From Agilicoccus flavus (GTDB lineage: Bacteria > Actinomycetota > Actinomycetes > Actinomycetales > Dermatophilaceae), in NCBI RefSeq assembly GCF_014857905.1, contig NZ_JACYXE010000014.1:1-64000 (forward strand): a stretch of DNA of 64,000 bases, in the 5' to 3' direction. Position 1 is the first letter of the stretch; each line of letters opens with the position of its first letter. Positions 53,692 through 62,283 of this stretch are shown here, piece by piece. The position numbers and the translations under genes are program-made. The notes below the pieces were generated by a model, which ran no database searches, was not told the DNA's origin, and was given only the letters and a program-made list of their open reading frames with translations.

Positions 53692-54299
53692 TGGCCGGCG
53701 ACGAACGGCCCGACGAGCTCACCGACGAGGGCGCGCTCACGGCGCGCTTCCTCGCGCGGATCGGGGAGCGGGTGCGCGAGCTGCGCACCGAGAAGGCCCT
53801 GACCGTCCAGCAGCTCGCCGACCGCGCGGGCGTGAGTCGGCGGCTGCTCACGCAGATCGAGCACGGGCAGGCCAACCCCAGCCTCGTCACCGTCACGCGC
53901 CTCGCCCGGGCGCTCGGCACCGAGTTCACCGCACTCCTCGACGACGCGGCGCCGGCGGCTCCGATCACCGTCCGCGGCCCCGACGAGCACGTGCTCGTGT
54001 GGAGCAGCGACGCCGGGAGCACCGCGCACCTGCTCGCGTCGACGTCGCGGGACCGCTCCGCCGACCTGTGGCGCTGGCGCCTCGCCCCCGGGGACCGGTA
54101 TCAGGGTCACGCCGACCCGGCCCGGTCGCAGGAGCTCTTCCACGTCCTGTCGGGGACGCTCACCCTGAACGCCGACGAGCAGTGGGCGGAGGTCGGCGCG
54201 GGCGAGTCGGCCCGCCTCGACAGCGACCGGCGGTACTCCTACGCCAACGAGGGCGACGAGGAGTGCGTCTTCGTCCGGGTGGTCTCGCTCACGTCTTGA
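53691..54299 (+). CDS. XRE-family regulator with C-terminal cupin domain
   Basis: 202 residues. An HTH_XRE domain at about 20-75 (LTVQQLADRAGVSRRLLTQI, EHGQANPSLVTVTRLARALG) is followed by a cupin sensor (LAPGDRYQGHADPARSQELF, HVLSGTLTLNADEQWAEVGA). This architecture regulates catabolic or detoxification genes in response to a small ligand. ATG 53691 shares a base with the VOC stop codon, tying the regulator to the VOC enzyme it probably controls. Confidence 0.86.
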   Translation: MAGDERPDELTDEGALTARFLARIGERVRELRTEKALTVQQLADRAGVSRRLLTQIEHGQANPSLVTVTRLARALGTEFTALLDDAAPAAPITVRGPDEHVLVWSSDAGSTAHLLASTSRDRSADLWRWRLAPGDRYQGHADPARSQELFHVLSGTLTLNADEQWAEVGAGESARLDSDRRYSYANEGDEECVFVRVVSLTS

Positions 54300-54342
54300 C
54301 CGATCGGTCCGGTCGCCGGCGGGCGGGGTGGACCGATCGGTC
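54298..54342. terminator. Double-palindrome terminator
   Basis: GACCGATCGGTCC (54298-54310) and GGACCGATCGGTC (54330-54342) are perfect 13-bp reverse complements across a 19-nt loop, and each arm also contains the self-palindrome GACCGATCGGTC. It overlaps the XRE stop codon and lies before the converging SDR stop. The same 12-mer is found at the FMN reductase stop (25967-25978). Confidence 0.6.
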
Positions 54343-54357
54343 GAGTCGGGCCGTCGT

Positions 54358-55086
54358 TCACTGCATGCTGAATCCGCCGTCGATGGGCAGCGTGACGCCG
54401 GAGATCATCGACGCGTCCTCCGAGAGGAGGAAGCAGATGGGCCCGGCGATCTCGTCCTCGGTGGCGTACCGCCCGAGCGGCATCTTGCGGATGAGCTCCC
54501 CGCCGGTCTCGGGGCGGTCCCAGTACCAGGCCGACATGGGCGTCATGACGACGGTGGGGTTGACCGCGTTGACGCGGATGCCGTGCGGACCGAGCTCCAG
54601 CGCCGACACCCGGGTGATGTTGTCGACGGCGGCCTTCGACGAGCCGTACGAGATGTGGCCGTGCAGCGCGACGAGCGACGCCTGACTCGAAACGTTGACG
54701 ATGGCCCCGCGGCCGGCCTCGATCATCCCGGGCGCGGCGAACTTCGTCACGAGCATGGTCCCCCGGGCGTTGATGGCCATGACCCGGTCGAAGACGTCCA
54801 TGTCGGTGTCCTGCGGGGTCGCGATCTCGCCGCCGTCGCCGCCGCAGTTGACGATGCCGGTCCACGTGTGGGCGCCGACCGCCTGGGCCACCTCGTCGTC
54901 CTTCGTGAGGTCGAACGGCAGCGGGGTGGCGCCGGTCTCTTCCGCCAGCGCGGCGAGCTTGTCGCGGTCGCGCCCGCTCGCGAAGACCTCGAGGCCCTCC
55001 TGGGCGACGAGGCGGCGCACCGTGGCCGCCCCGATTCCGCCGCTCGCGCCGGTGACGAGGTACGTGCCGGGGGTGAAGGTGGTCAT
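54358..55086 (-). CDS. Short-chain dehydrogenase/reductase
   Basis: 242 residues. Cofactor motif LVTGASGGIGAATVRRLVAQ, NAG-like region GIVNCGGDGGEIATPQDTDM, catalytic Ser in VNVSSQASLVALHGHISYGS and Tyr-x3-Lys as SYGSSKAAVDNIT. The C-terminal PICFLLSEDASMISGVTLPI with DGGF is standard. An NAD(P)-dependent alcohol/ketone oxidoreductase; the unusual CGG instead of NAG may alter the active-site water network. ATG 55086. Confidence 0.88.
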   Translation of the reverse strand: MTTFTPGTYLVTGASGGIGAATVRRLVAQEGLEVFASGRDRDKLAALAEETGATPLPFDLTKDDEVAQAVGAHTWTGIVNCGGDGGEIATPQDTDMDVFDRVMAINARGTMLVTKFAAPGMIEAGRGAIVNVSSQASLVALHGHISYGSSKAAVDNITRVSALELGPHGIRVNAVNPTVVMTPMSAWYWDRPETGGELIRKMPLGRYATEDEIAGPICFLLSEDASMISGVTLPIDGGFSMQ

Positions 55087-55172
55087 GTGTCTCTCCTGCC
55101 TGGGCGGGTCGCGTGCGCCTCACGCTCGCCGCGCCGCCGGGCGCGCCGGGGGCCGCGCGACCCCCCGATCGC

Positions 55173-56413
55173 TCAGGCCCGTGTGCCGGGTTCCAGCCGA
55201 CTGCCCGCCGGCAGGTCCGCCCCGGGGGCGACGTGGGCGTCGCGGCCCACGAGCGTCAGCTCGCTCTCGGTGAGGTCGCCGCCCCGGGCCGACCGGCCGA
55301 CGCGCGCGCCCGCCCCGACGACGCACGACGCGTCGATCACGCTCGTGGCCACGTGCGCCTCGGCCTCGACGCGGGTGTGGGCGAAGACGACGCTGTCCTC
55401 GACGATCGCGCCCGCCTCGACGACCACGCCGGGTCCGAGGACGGCGCGCCGGACCGTCCCGCGCACGTCGCAGCCCGCGGTGAGCAGCGCGTCCTCGACG
55501 AGGGCCCCGGCGCGCACGCGGGCGGGCGGCAGCTTCGGGAACCGGCTGACGACGGCCGGTCGGGGTGGTCCAGGGCGTCGACGCGCCCGTCGAGCAGGTC
55601 GCGGTGGCCCACGAGGTAGTCCACCGGGGTGCCCATGTCGCGCCAGTACCCCTGCATCGGGAAGGCGTGGACCCGGCCGCCCTCGACGAGGTGCGGGAGC
55701 AACGTCTCCCCGAAGTCGCCGAGCCCCGTGTGCTCCTCGTCCTGCGCCGTCTCGTTGTGCCGCCGCCGCAGCTCCTCGAGCGCCTCGACGAGCTCCGCCG
55801 GGTCGTAGACGAAGATCTCGGCGGCGATGGTCGTGCTCGACGGGTTCTCGGCCTTGTACTCCACGCGCGTCACGACCCCGTCCTCGACCGTGAGGGCGGC
55901 CTTGGCCGCCGCCTGCTCCGCCGTCCCCTCGACGGTGACGACGGTGCAGGAGGCGCCCGAGTCGAGGTGGGCGTCCACGAGCTCGCGCACGTCGAGCGAG
56001 AACACCGAATCGGCGCTGAGCACGACGACGGCGTCCGCGCCGGCCCGTCGGATGTCGTCGGCGCGCCCGGCGAGGTCGTCGGCGTTGCCGGCCGAGAACC
56101 CCGTGAGCGCCGCCGGGCCACCGCCTTGCTCGGGCATGAGCCACTGCAGGCCGCCCTGCGTGCGGTCGAGGTCCCAGGGGCGGCCGCCCGCGACGTGCCG
56201 CGCGAGGCTCGTCGCCTGGTACTGGACGCCGAGCCACACGTCGGAGACGCCGCCGTGCGACAGGGCGGAGAGGGCGAAGTCGATGAGCTGGTACTCGCCG
56301 GCGAACGGCAGGGCGGGCTTGGCGCGCTCCCGCGTGAGCACGTCCATCCGGGACCCCTCGCCGCCGGCCTGGACGATGGCGAGGATGCGGGAGCGGTGTG
56401 AAGCGCGCAGCAT
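55173..56413 (-). pseudogene. glgC: Glucose-1-phosphate adenylyltransferase (GlgC), one frameshift
   Basis: About 410 residues in two frames. The catalytic nucleotidyltransferase part is ILAIVQAGGEGSRMDVLTRE, with RAKPALPFAGEYQLIDFALS, AVVVLSADSVFSLDVRELVD and MQGYWRDMGTPVDYLVGHRD. After LLDGRVDALDHPD sense moves to another frame near 55557-55566 (VVSRFPKLPPARVRAGALVE) and continues through the left-handed beta-helix (VGAGARVGRSARGGDLTESE) to LEPGTRA at 55173. A one-base indel in CCCCGACC would restore it. It makes ADP-glucose for glycogen. ATG 56413. Confidence 0.82.
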
Positions 56414-56489
56414 CCCGACATTGTGACCCCCCGGAGGTGGCTGTCGGCTCGACTGGCACGGGCCGCCCCGGATCGGTCAGGCTTGATCC

Positions 56490-56765
56490 ATGGCCGAGAA
56501 GAAGCGCGAGAGCGACAGCTCGAGCATCAAGGACCCCGAGATGTACGAGGCGCTGCGGGAGCAGGGGAACAGCAAGGCCAAGGCCGCGGCGATCTCCAAC
56601 GCCGCGGCGAACTCCTCGCGGGAGAAGGTCGGCGCCAAGGGCGGGCACAGCCCGAGCTACGAGGACTGGACCGTGGACGACCTGCGCGAACGGGCCGCCG
56701 AGCTCGACGTGCACGGCCGGTCCACCATGACCAAGGACGAGCTCATCAAGGCCCTCCGCGGCTGA
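56490..56765 (+). CDS. Small DUF7218/Rho-N domain protein
   Basis: 91 residues. The N-terminal half (SIKDPEMYEALREQGNSKAK, AAAISNAAANSSREKVGAKG) is a conserved small actinobacterial domain; the C-terminal half (DLRERAAELDVHGRSTMTKD, ELIKALRG) is a Rho N-terminal/SAP-like helix-turn that binds nucleic acid. Highly charged, soluble. Exact role unknown. ATG 56490. Confidence 0.82.
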   Translation: MAEKKRESDSSSIKDPEMYEALREQGNSKAKAAAISNAAANSSREKVGAKGGHSPSYEDWTVDDLRERAAELDVHGRSTMTKDELIKALRG

Positions 56766-56799
56766 CGGGCCGGCGCCCCCGGCCGCTACCGTCGGGGCC

Positions 56800-57086
56800 A
56801 TGCCCGCCGACGAGCCTGCCCTACGCCAACGGGGTGCACTACGACACCGAGGAGCGGCGGCGACCGCTCGTGCACTCCCTCGTGGCCGACGGGGTGTTCG
56901 ACGAGGTGCACTGCACCGACGACGGCGTCGTAGGTGCACTGCACCGACGACGGCGTCGGCATCGTCTACCGCGGCACGACGTGACAGGACACCGTCTCCG
57001 AGACGCCCGGCGCGGCCGCCTACGTCGTCACCCGCGGCGCCGGCGGCGAGGTCGAGGAGGCCCGGGTCGAGCCGCGCCTGCTGTGA
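56800..57086 (+). pseudogene. Decayed small hypothetical gene, three lesions
   Basis: From ATG 56800 the first codons MPADEP soon leave the sensible frame; the meaning resumes one frame over as LPYANGVHYDTEERRRPLVH and SLVADGVFDEVHCTDDGV. A 28-nt duplication follows (56905-56958), then GIVYRGTT, an in-frame TGA at 56981-56983 where TGG (Trp) is likely, and QDTVSETPGAAAYVVTRGAG to EARVEPRLL at TGA 57086. An ancestral protein of about 85 residues can be rebuilt but I do not recognise its family. Confidence 0.6.
56905..56958 (+). repeat. 26-bp direct repeat inside the decayed gene
   Basis: The 26-mer at 56905-56930 (beginning GGTGCACTGCACC) is repeated exactly at 56933-56958 with 2 nt (TA) between. 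The unit is 28 nt, not a multiple of three, so it shifts the reading frame. The perfect identity points to a recent slippage event. Confidence 0.9.
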
Positions 57087-57140
57087 CGCCCGCGGTCACG
57101 CCGATCCGGCCCGTCTCGTGACCCTGCCTAGGGTGGAGGC

Positions 57141-58097
57141 ATGAAGTACGTCGTGGAGAACAAGGTCGTGCTCATCGGGACCGGTGCGGTGGGGGTCGCG
57201 TACGCCTTCGCGGTCGTCAACCAGGGCATCTGTGACGAGCTGGTGCTCATCGACCTCGACGAGACCCGGTCGCGGGCCGACGTGCTCGACCTCAACCACG
57301 GGGAGGCGTGGGCGCCCAACCCCGTGAGCGTCAGCTTCGGCGACTACGCCGAGTGCGCCGACGCGGCGATGGTCGTCGTCTGCGCGGGCGTGGCGCAGAA
57401 GCCCGGGCAGACCCGCCTCGACCTCCTGCAGACCAACCTCGCCGTCTTCGAGGACATCGTCGGCCGCGTCATGGCCACGGGTTTCGACGGGATCTTCCTC
57501 GTCGCGACCAACCCCGTCGACGTCCTCACGTACGCGACGTGGCGTTTCTCGGGCCTGCCGTCGGCGCAGGTCATCGGTTCGGGAACCTCGCTCGACACCG
57601 CACGTCTCCGCTTCAACCTCGCCCGGTACTTCGAGGTGGCGACGACGAACGTCCACGCCATGGTCATCGGCGAGCACGGCGACTCCGAGCTGCCCGTGTG
57701 GAGCGCGGCGTCGGTGGCGGGCCGCTCCCTCGCCCGCCGCATCGCCGCCCGCCCCGAGATCCGCGTCGACATCGACGACATCTTCGTCCGGACCCGGGAC
57801 GCGGCCTACGAGATCATCGGCGCCAAGGGCTCGACGAGCTACGGCATCGGGATGGCGCTCGCCCGGATCACCCGCGCCGTCATGTCCAACCAGAAGGTGA
57901 CACTGCCCGTGTCGGCGTTGCTCCAGGGCGAGTACGGGCACGGGGACCTCTACATCGGGGTGCCGGCGAGCATCGGCCGCCGCGGCATCCGCGAGGTGTT
58001 CGAACTCGACCTCGACGAGGACGAGCAGGCGAAGTTCGACGCCTCCGTCGCGAGCCTGCGCGCCGTCCAGGACCCGGCGTTCGCGCGCCGCGCCTGA
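57141..58097 (+). CDS. ldh: L-lactate dehydrogenase
   Basis: 318 residues. NAD-binding motif VVLIGTGAVGVAYAFAVVNQ, catalytic Arg-Asp region QTRLDLLQTNLAVF and VATNPVDVLTYATW, and the proton-donor His in HAMVIGEHGDSELPVW. Malate dehydrogenase differs at the Gln of GQTR, so lactate is the substrate. It interconverts pyruvate and lactate and may be allosterically controlled by fructose bisphosphate. GGTGGAGG lies just before ATG 57141. Confidence 0.93.
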   Translation: MKYVVENKVVLIGTGAVGVAYAFAVVNQGICDELVLIDLDETRSRADVLDLNHGEAWAPNPVSVSFGDYAECADAAMVVVCAGVAQKPGQTRLDLLQTNLAVFEDIVGRVMATGFDGIFLVATNPVDVLTYATWRFSGLPSAQVIGSGTSLDTARLRFNLARYFEVATTNVHAMVIGEHGDSELPVWSAASVAGRSLARRIAARPEIRVDIDDIFVRTRDAAYEIIGAKGSTSYGIGMALARITRAVMSNQKVTLPVSALLQGEYGHGDLYIGVPASIGRRGIREVFELDLDEDEQAKFDASVASLRAVQDPAFARRA

Positions 58098-58128
58098 CCC
58101 GGCACCGGGCCACGCCTACGCTCGGGCG

Positions 58129-58848
58129 ATGGCGAGCGTCGAGCAGGTGTGGCGGTATCCGGTGAAGTCGATGGGCGGGGAACGCGTCGCGTCGGCGGCG
58201 ATCGACGACAGGGGCCTGCTCGGTGACCGCCGGTTCGCGGTCGTCGACGACGAGGGCCGGCTCGCCTCGGGGAAGACCTCGCGGCGGTTCCGGCGGCGCG
58301 ACGCCGTCTTCGGGTTCGTCGCCCGCGTCGAGCGCGAGCGTGTCGTCGTCGAAGACGCCGCCGACGTCGCGGGCTCGTGGGACGCCGGCGATCCCGCGCT
58401 CGACGGCCACCTCTCGAAGGTCATGGGCGCCGCGGTGCGCGTGCTCGCCGAGGCGCAGACGCCCCACTTCGACCAGGAGGCCGTGTCGATCATCGGGACG
58501 GCGACGCTCGCGTGGTGTACGCGGGAGTTCGGCATCGACGCCGACGCGCGGCGCCTGCGGCCCAACCTCGTGGTGACCACCGACGCCCCCTTCGAGGAGG
58601 AGACCTGGGTCGGGCGTGACCTCGCCGTCGGCTCGGCGACGCTCCACGTGGTCGAGCGCGTCCCCCGGTGCCGCATGGTCGACGTCGAGCAGGTCGGGGT
58701 GCCGGCCGAGGGCGACTGGCTCAAGCCGCTCGCCGCCCGGCGGGAGGGGTGCGTCGCCGTCTACGCGAGCGTCGCGCGGGCGGGCGAGGTCCACGTCGGC
58801 GACGAGGTCCACGTCGGCGACGCGATCCGCGTCGGCGAGGCCCGATGA
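58129..58848 (+). CDS. MOSC-domain protein
   Basis: 239 residues. MOSC_N region VEQVWRYPVKSMGGERVASA with DDRGLLGDRRFAVVDDEG, and MOSC core ERVPRCRMVDVEQVG, including a Cys that could bind a sulfur or molybdenum cofactor. It may reduce hydroxylated N-compounds or carry sulfur. The C-terminus is a short repeat, GEVHVGDEVHVGDAIRVGEA, coded by 18-nt tandem units. Confidence 0.84.
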   Translation: MASVEQVWRYPVKSMGGERVASAAIDDRGLLGDRRFAVVDDEGRLASGKTSRRFRRRDAVFGFVARVERERVVVEDAADVAGSWDAGDPALDGHLSKVMGAAVRVLAEAQTPHFDQEAVSIIGTATLAWCTREFGIDADARRLRPNLVVTTDAPFEEETWVGRDLAVGSATLHVVERVPRCRMVDVEQVGVPAEGDWLKPLAARREGCVAVYASVARAGEVHVGDEVHVGDAIRVGEAR

Positions 58849-58854
58849 CGGTCG

Positions 58855-59526
58855 TCAGGCAGCCCGGCCGAGCTCCTCGAACATCGCCGTGTTGAGCCGG
58901 AACGCCTCGACCGCCTCCGCGGCGGCGACCTCGCGACCGGTCGCGTCGAGCGGAAGGGCGTCGAGGGCGGCGCGGTAGGCGTCCTTGTACGGCTTGGTCT
59001 TCTCGATCCCGTCGAAGCGGTAGAAGTCGACACCGTCGGTGAGGCCGTAGTGCCGCGCGAGGAGCGGGGGGATCACCTGCCCGCCCGACAGATCCCCGAG
59101 GTAGCGCGTGTAGTGGTGCGCGACGAGCCGGGCGGGTTCGTCGGCGCAGTCGCGGATCCGGCGGGCGTACTCCCCGGTCGCGGATCGGGCCGCGAGACCG
59201 GCCCGCCACGCGTCGCCGCGCAGGCTGCGCAGGTCACGCTCGAGCGCGCCCCGGCGCCGGAGCCGCGGGTCGTGCAGGGGCGCGAGGAGCGGATGATCGG
59301 CGCGGGCGTCGACGGTCTCCTCGAGTGCCGAGTAGACGAACCACAGCTGCTCCGTCAGGGCGACGAACGCCTCGCGTCCCGAACGCCCGCCGAGCAGGTC
59401 GGCCATGAACGTCGAGTGCTCGGCCTCCTCGTGCACCCGGGCCGTCGCCTCCCGGAGGTGGCGGCTCAGCAGTGGGATGTCGCCGGACGCGGGGGTCTGA
59501 TCGGTCGTGGACGTCGCCGCGTTCAT
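58855..59526 (-). CDS. Biliverdin-producing heme oxygenase
   Basis: 223 residues, all helical. The proximal heme ligand is the His in REATARVHEEAEHSTFMADL, the distal helix is YTRYLGDLSGGQVIPPLLAR (Gly-rich kink), and the C-terminal EAFRLNTAMFEELGR is typical. It opens heme to biliverdin, CO and Fe for iron recovery. Convergent with the MOSC gene (6-bp gap). ATG 59526. Confidence 0.9.
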   Translation of the reverse strand: MNAATSTTDQTPASGDIPLLSRHLREATARVHEEAEHSTFMADLLGGRSGREAFVALTEQLWFVYSALEETVDARADHPLLAPLHDPRLRRRGALERDLRSLRGDAWRAGLAARSATGEYARRIRDCADEPARLVAHHYTRYLGDLSGGQVIPPLLARHYGLTDGVDFYRFDGIEKTKPYKDAYRAALDALPLDATGREVAAAEAVEAFRLNTAMFEELGRAA

Positions 59527-59856
59527 GGCCGTGACGCTACGGACACCGACCGCGCCGCAGCATCCATCGAAGGATGGAACCGGCCCCCGGCCGCGGCTGC
59601 ATCACCGCCGTCCCGAGGCCCTCGACGCGACTCACGACGTGACCCACATCGGCCGACCAACCACTCTCGCACCGCCCCTGAGCTGGGCTGATACGATGTG
59701 GACAACCGCCCTGGACGACCGTACTGGACGCCCGTATCGTCGTCGATGTCCCTTTCGGGGACGGCCGGACAGGCGCGGACGCTGGGGGGCGACGCGCCGG
59801 GGTGAGCGCGCGCGCTCGCCCGTCCGGATCAGCGGACCAGGGGGGCACGTCTCGTC
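59527..59856. other. Intergenic upstream of the glycan operon
   Basis: About 330 bases between the divergent heme oxygenase gene and the glycan operon. TACGAT near 59692 is a possible -10 box for a leader of about 150 nt, and GTCCC-TTTCG-GGGAC near 59748 can form a small hairpin. I found no DasR-like GlcNAc operator and no known riboswitch. Confidence 0.35.
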
Positions 59857-62283
59857 ATGTCGGGGTCAGGGATCCACGAAGTCTTCGCCGACCCGCGGGG
59901 TCGGCGGCGCCGCGCGTTCCGCGCCACGGTCGCCACACTCGCCGTCGGTGCGATCGCGGCGCTCGGACTCGCGGTGCCGTACGCGTTCTCGTCGTCGGCG
60001 GCCACGTCGGTGTCCGACCGGCCGACCGTGACGATCCGCGACGTGGGGCCGGACGCCCCGATCGTCGGCGCCGGACCGCTGGAGCGGGTCGTCGAGCTCC
60101 GGCCGGAGGGCGCGGGCGTCCGCGGCGTCGAGCCGTTCACCGGCGCCGACCTCGGGCTGCTGCCCGGCGTCACGGCGGCGGGCGTCACCGGGCACCGCTA
60201 CGCGATCCAGCGCTACGGGTACGCGGCCACGGGGCGCAAGACCATCTCGCTCACCTTCGACGACGGGCCCGACCCGGTCGTCACGCCCAAGCTCCTCGAC
60301 GTGCTCGCCCGCCACCACGTGCCCGCCACGTTCTTCGTCATCGGCCGCGCCGCGGTGCGCCACCCCGAGATCGTCACGCGCATGGCGCGCGAGGGACACG
60401 CCGTCGGTGGGCACACGATGACCCACCCCGACGTCGCGCACCAGCCCGACTGGCGCGAGCAGGAGGAGGTCGTCGGCGCCGCCCGCGTGCTGCGCGCGCT
60501 CACCGGCCGCGACGCCGCGATCTGGCGGATGCCGTACACGGCCGCGGACCCCGACCTCGAGCGGCACACCGTCGACGGACTGCTGCGGGCGCAGCGGCTC
60601 GGCTACGTCCACGCGTCCTACGACTTCGACACCCTCGACTGGGAGCACGACGCCCGGCCGTCCGAGTCGGTCCTCGACATCCCGCTGCCCGACTTCGACC
60701 AGGACCACATCACGGTGCTCCTGCACGACGCCGGCGGTCCGAACCGCGAGCGCAGCGTGGCCTACGTCGAGCGCCTCGTCGTCGAGGCGCGTGCCCGCGG
60801 GTACACGTTCACGACGATGCCGCAGGCCGTCCCCGCCGTCGCGGCGGCGAACACGCCCGTCACCCCGACCCCGGCCGACCGCGCCGTCCTCGCGTGGGCG
60901 ACGGTTGTGCACACGTGGCCGCGCACCCTCATGATCGTCCTCTTCGCGTTCGCGCTGCTGTGCTCGGTGGGCACGGGCCTGGTCCACGCGGTTCTCGCCC
61001 TGATCCGTCGGCGCCGACGCGACCGGGTCGTGTGGCCGAGCGGGACGGGCTCGCGGACCTCGGTCGTGCTCGCCGCGTTCGACGAGGAGGTCGTCATCGA
61101 GCGGACGGTCCGCTCGATCCTCGACTCCGAGCATCCCGTCGACGAGGTCGTCGTCGTCGACGACGGCTCGCGCGACCGGACCGCCGAGATCGTCGCCCGT
61201 CTCGGCCTCGCCGACCCGCGCGTCCAGCTAGTCGTGCAGGAGAACGCCGGAAAGTCGGCCGCCCTCAACCGCGGCATCGCCCGCGCGGTCGGCGACATCG
61301 TCGTCACCCTCGACGCCGACACGATCCTCACGCCCAGCACGATCGGCAACCTCGTGCGGCACTTCGACGCCGACGACGAGGCCCGCCGCGCCGACCCCGG
61401 CCGGGCCCCGCTCGGCGCCGTCGCCGGCACCGTCCGCGTCGGCAACCGCCGGACCAACCTGCTCACGCGCTGGCAGGCCCTCGAGTACGTGACGCAGATC
61501 GGGCTCGACCGGGCGGCGCAGGACCAGCTTGGCGCGATCTCGATCGTCCCCGGCGCGTGCGCCGCGTGGCGCCGCGAGGCCATCCTCGCGGCCGGCGGCT
61601 ACTCGACCGACACCCTCGCCGAGGACTGCGACCTCGCGTTGAGCATGCACCGTCTCGGGTGGCGGCTCACGCAGGAGGACCACGCCGTCGCCTACACCGA
61701 GGCCCCCGAGACCGTCGACGACCTGCTCAAGCAGCGCAGCCGGTGGACGTTCGGCACCCTGCAGGCCACGTTCAAGCACCGCCGGCTCCTCTTCGGCCGA
61801 CGCACCGGCTTCCTCGGCTGGTACGTGCTGCCGAACTACGTGCTCTCGCTCGTGCTGCCGCTGTTCTTCCTGCCGTTCGTCGCCGTCATGGCCTACGTGT
61901 CGGTGCGGCAGGAGGGGCCGGGCCTGCTGCTCGGCTACTTCGCCCTCTTCCTCGCGCTGCACGTCGCGCTGGCGGCCCTGACCGTCCGGCTCATGGGCGA
62001 GCGGTGGTCGCACCTGCTCTCCGTGCCGCTCTACCGGATCGTCCACGAACCGCTGCGCGCCTACCTGCTCTACACGTCCGTACACCTGGCGATCATCGGC
62101 GGACGCATGGGCTGGCAGAAGCTCGACCGCACCGGGACCGTGCAGGAGGACGGCGGGTCCACCGCCGTGCCCCGGCCCCGGGCCGGCGTGCATGTACTCC
62201 CATCGGGCGACGCCGGACCCGCCGTCACGGCTCCGTCCAGCGACTCCACCGTCTCCGACCACGACAGCGAGGTGCGGGCATGA
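59857..62283 (+). CDS. NodB polysaccharide deacetylase fused to a GT2 glycosyltransferase (MatB/PNAG-like)
   Basis: 808 residues. An N-terminal helix (about 20-45) leads to a NodB deacetylase domain at about 125-320 (metal motifs ISLTFDDGPDPVVTPKLLDV and AVGGHTMTHPDVAHQ; catalytic-side His in TVLLHDAGGPNRERSVAYVE). A helix (RTLMIVLFAFALLCSVGTGL) links to a processive GT2 domain at about 400-650 (EVVVVDDGSRDRTAEIVARL, IVVTLDADTILTPSTIGNLV, TLAEDCDLALSMHRLGWRLT, and LLKQRSRWTFGTLQATF, the QxxRW-type motif) and C-terminal helices. It should polymerise and de-N-acetylate beta-linked GlcNAc at the membrane. The same domain order is reported for Streptomyces MatB. First gene of a coupled operon. 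Confidence 0.88.
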   Translation: MSGSGIHEVFADPRGRRRRAFRATVATLAVGAIAALGLAVPYAFSSSAATSVSDRPTVTIRDVGPDAPIVGAGPLERVVELRPEGAGVRGVEPFTGADLGLLPGVTAAGVTGHRYAIQRYGYAATGRKTISLTFDDGPDPVVTPKLLDVLARHHVPATFFVIGRAAVRHPEIVTRMAREGHAVGGHTMTHPDVAHQPDWREQEEVVGAARVLRALTGRDAAIWRMPYTAADPDLERHTVDGLLRAQRLGYVHASYDFDTLDWEHDARPSESVLDIPLPDFDQDHITVLLHDAGGPNRERSVAYVERLVVEARARGYTFTTMPQAVPAVAAANTPVTPTPADRAVLAWATVVHTWPRTLMIVLFAFALLCSVGTGLVHAVLALIRRRRRDRVVWPSGTGSRTSVVLAAFDEEVVIERTVRSILDSEHPVDEVVVVDDGSRDRTAEIVARLGLADPRVQLVVQENAGKSAALNRGIARAVGDIVVTLDADTILTPSTIGNLVRHFDADDEARRADPGRAPLGAVAGTVRVGNRRTNLLTRWQALEYVTQIGLDRAAQDQLGAISIVPGACAAWRREAILAAGGYSTDTLAEDCDLALSMHRLGWRLTQEDHAVAYTEAPETVDDLLKQRSRWTFGTLQATFKHRRLLFGRRTGFLGWYVLPNYVLSLVLPLFFLPFVAVMAYVSVRQEGPGLLLGYFALFLALHVALAALTVRLMGERWSHLLSVPLYRIVHEPLRAYLLYTSVHLAIIGGRMGWQKLDRTGTVQEDGGSTAVPRPRAGVHVLPSGDAGPAVTAPSSDSTVSDHDSEVRA

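Noticed and set aside
59640-59760. Possible riboswitch or DasR operator upstream of the glycan operon
   Set aside because: No known riboswitch core and no ACTGGTCTAGACCA-type sequence; only a weak -10 box and a 5-bp hairpin were seen.
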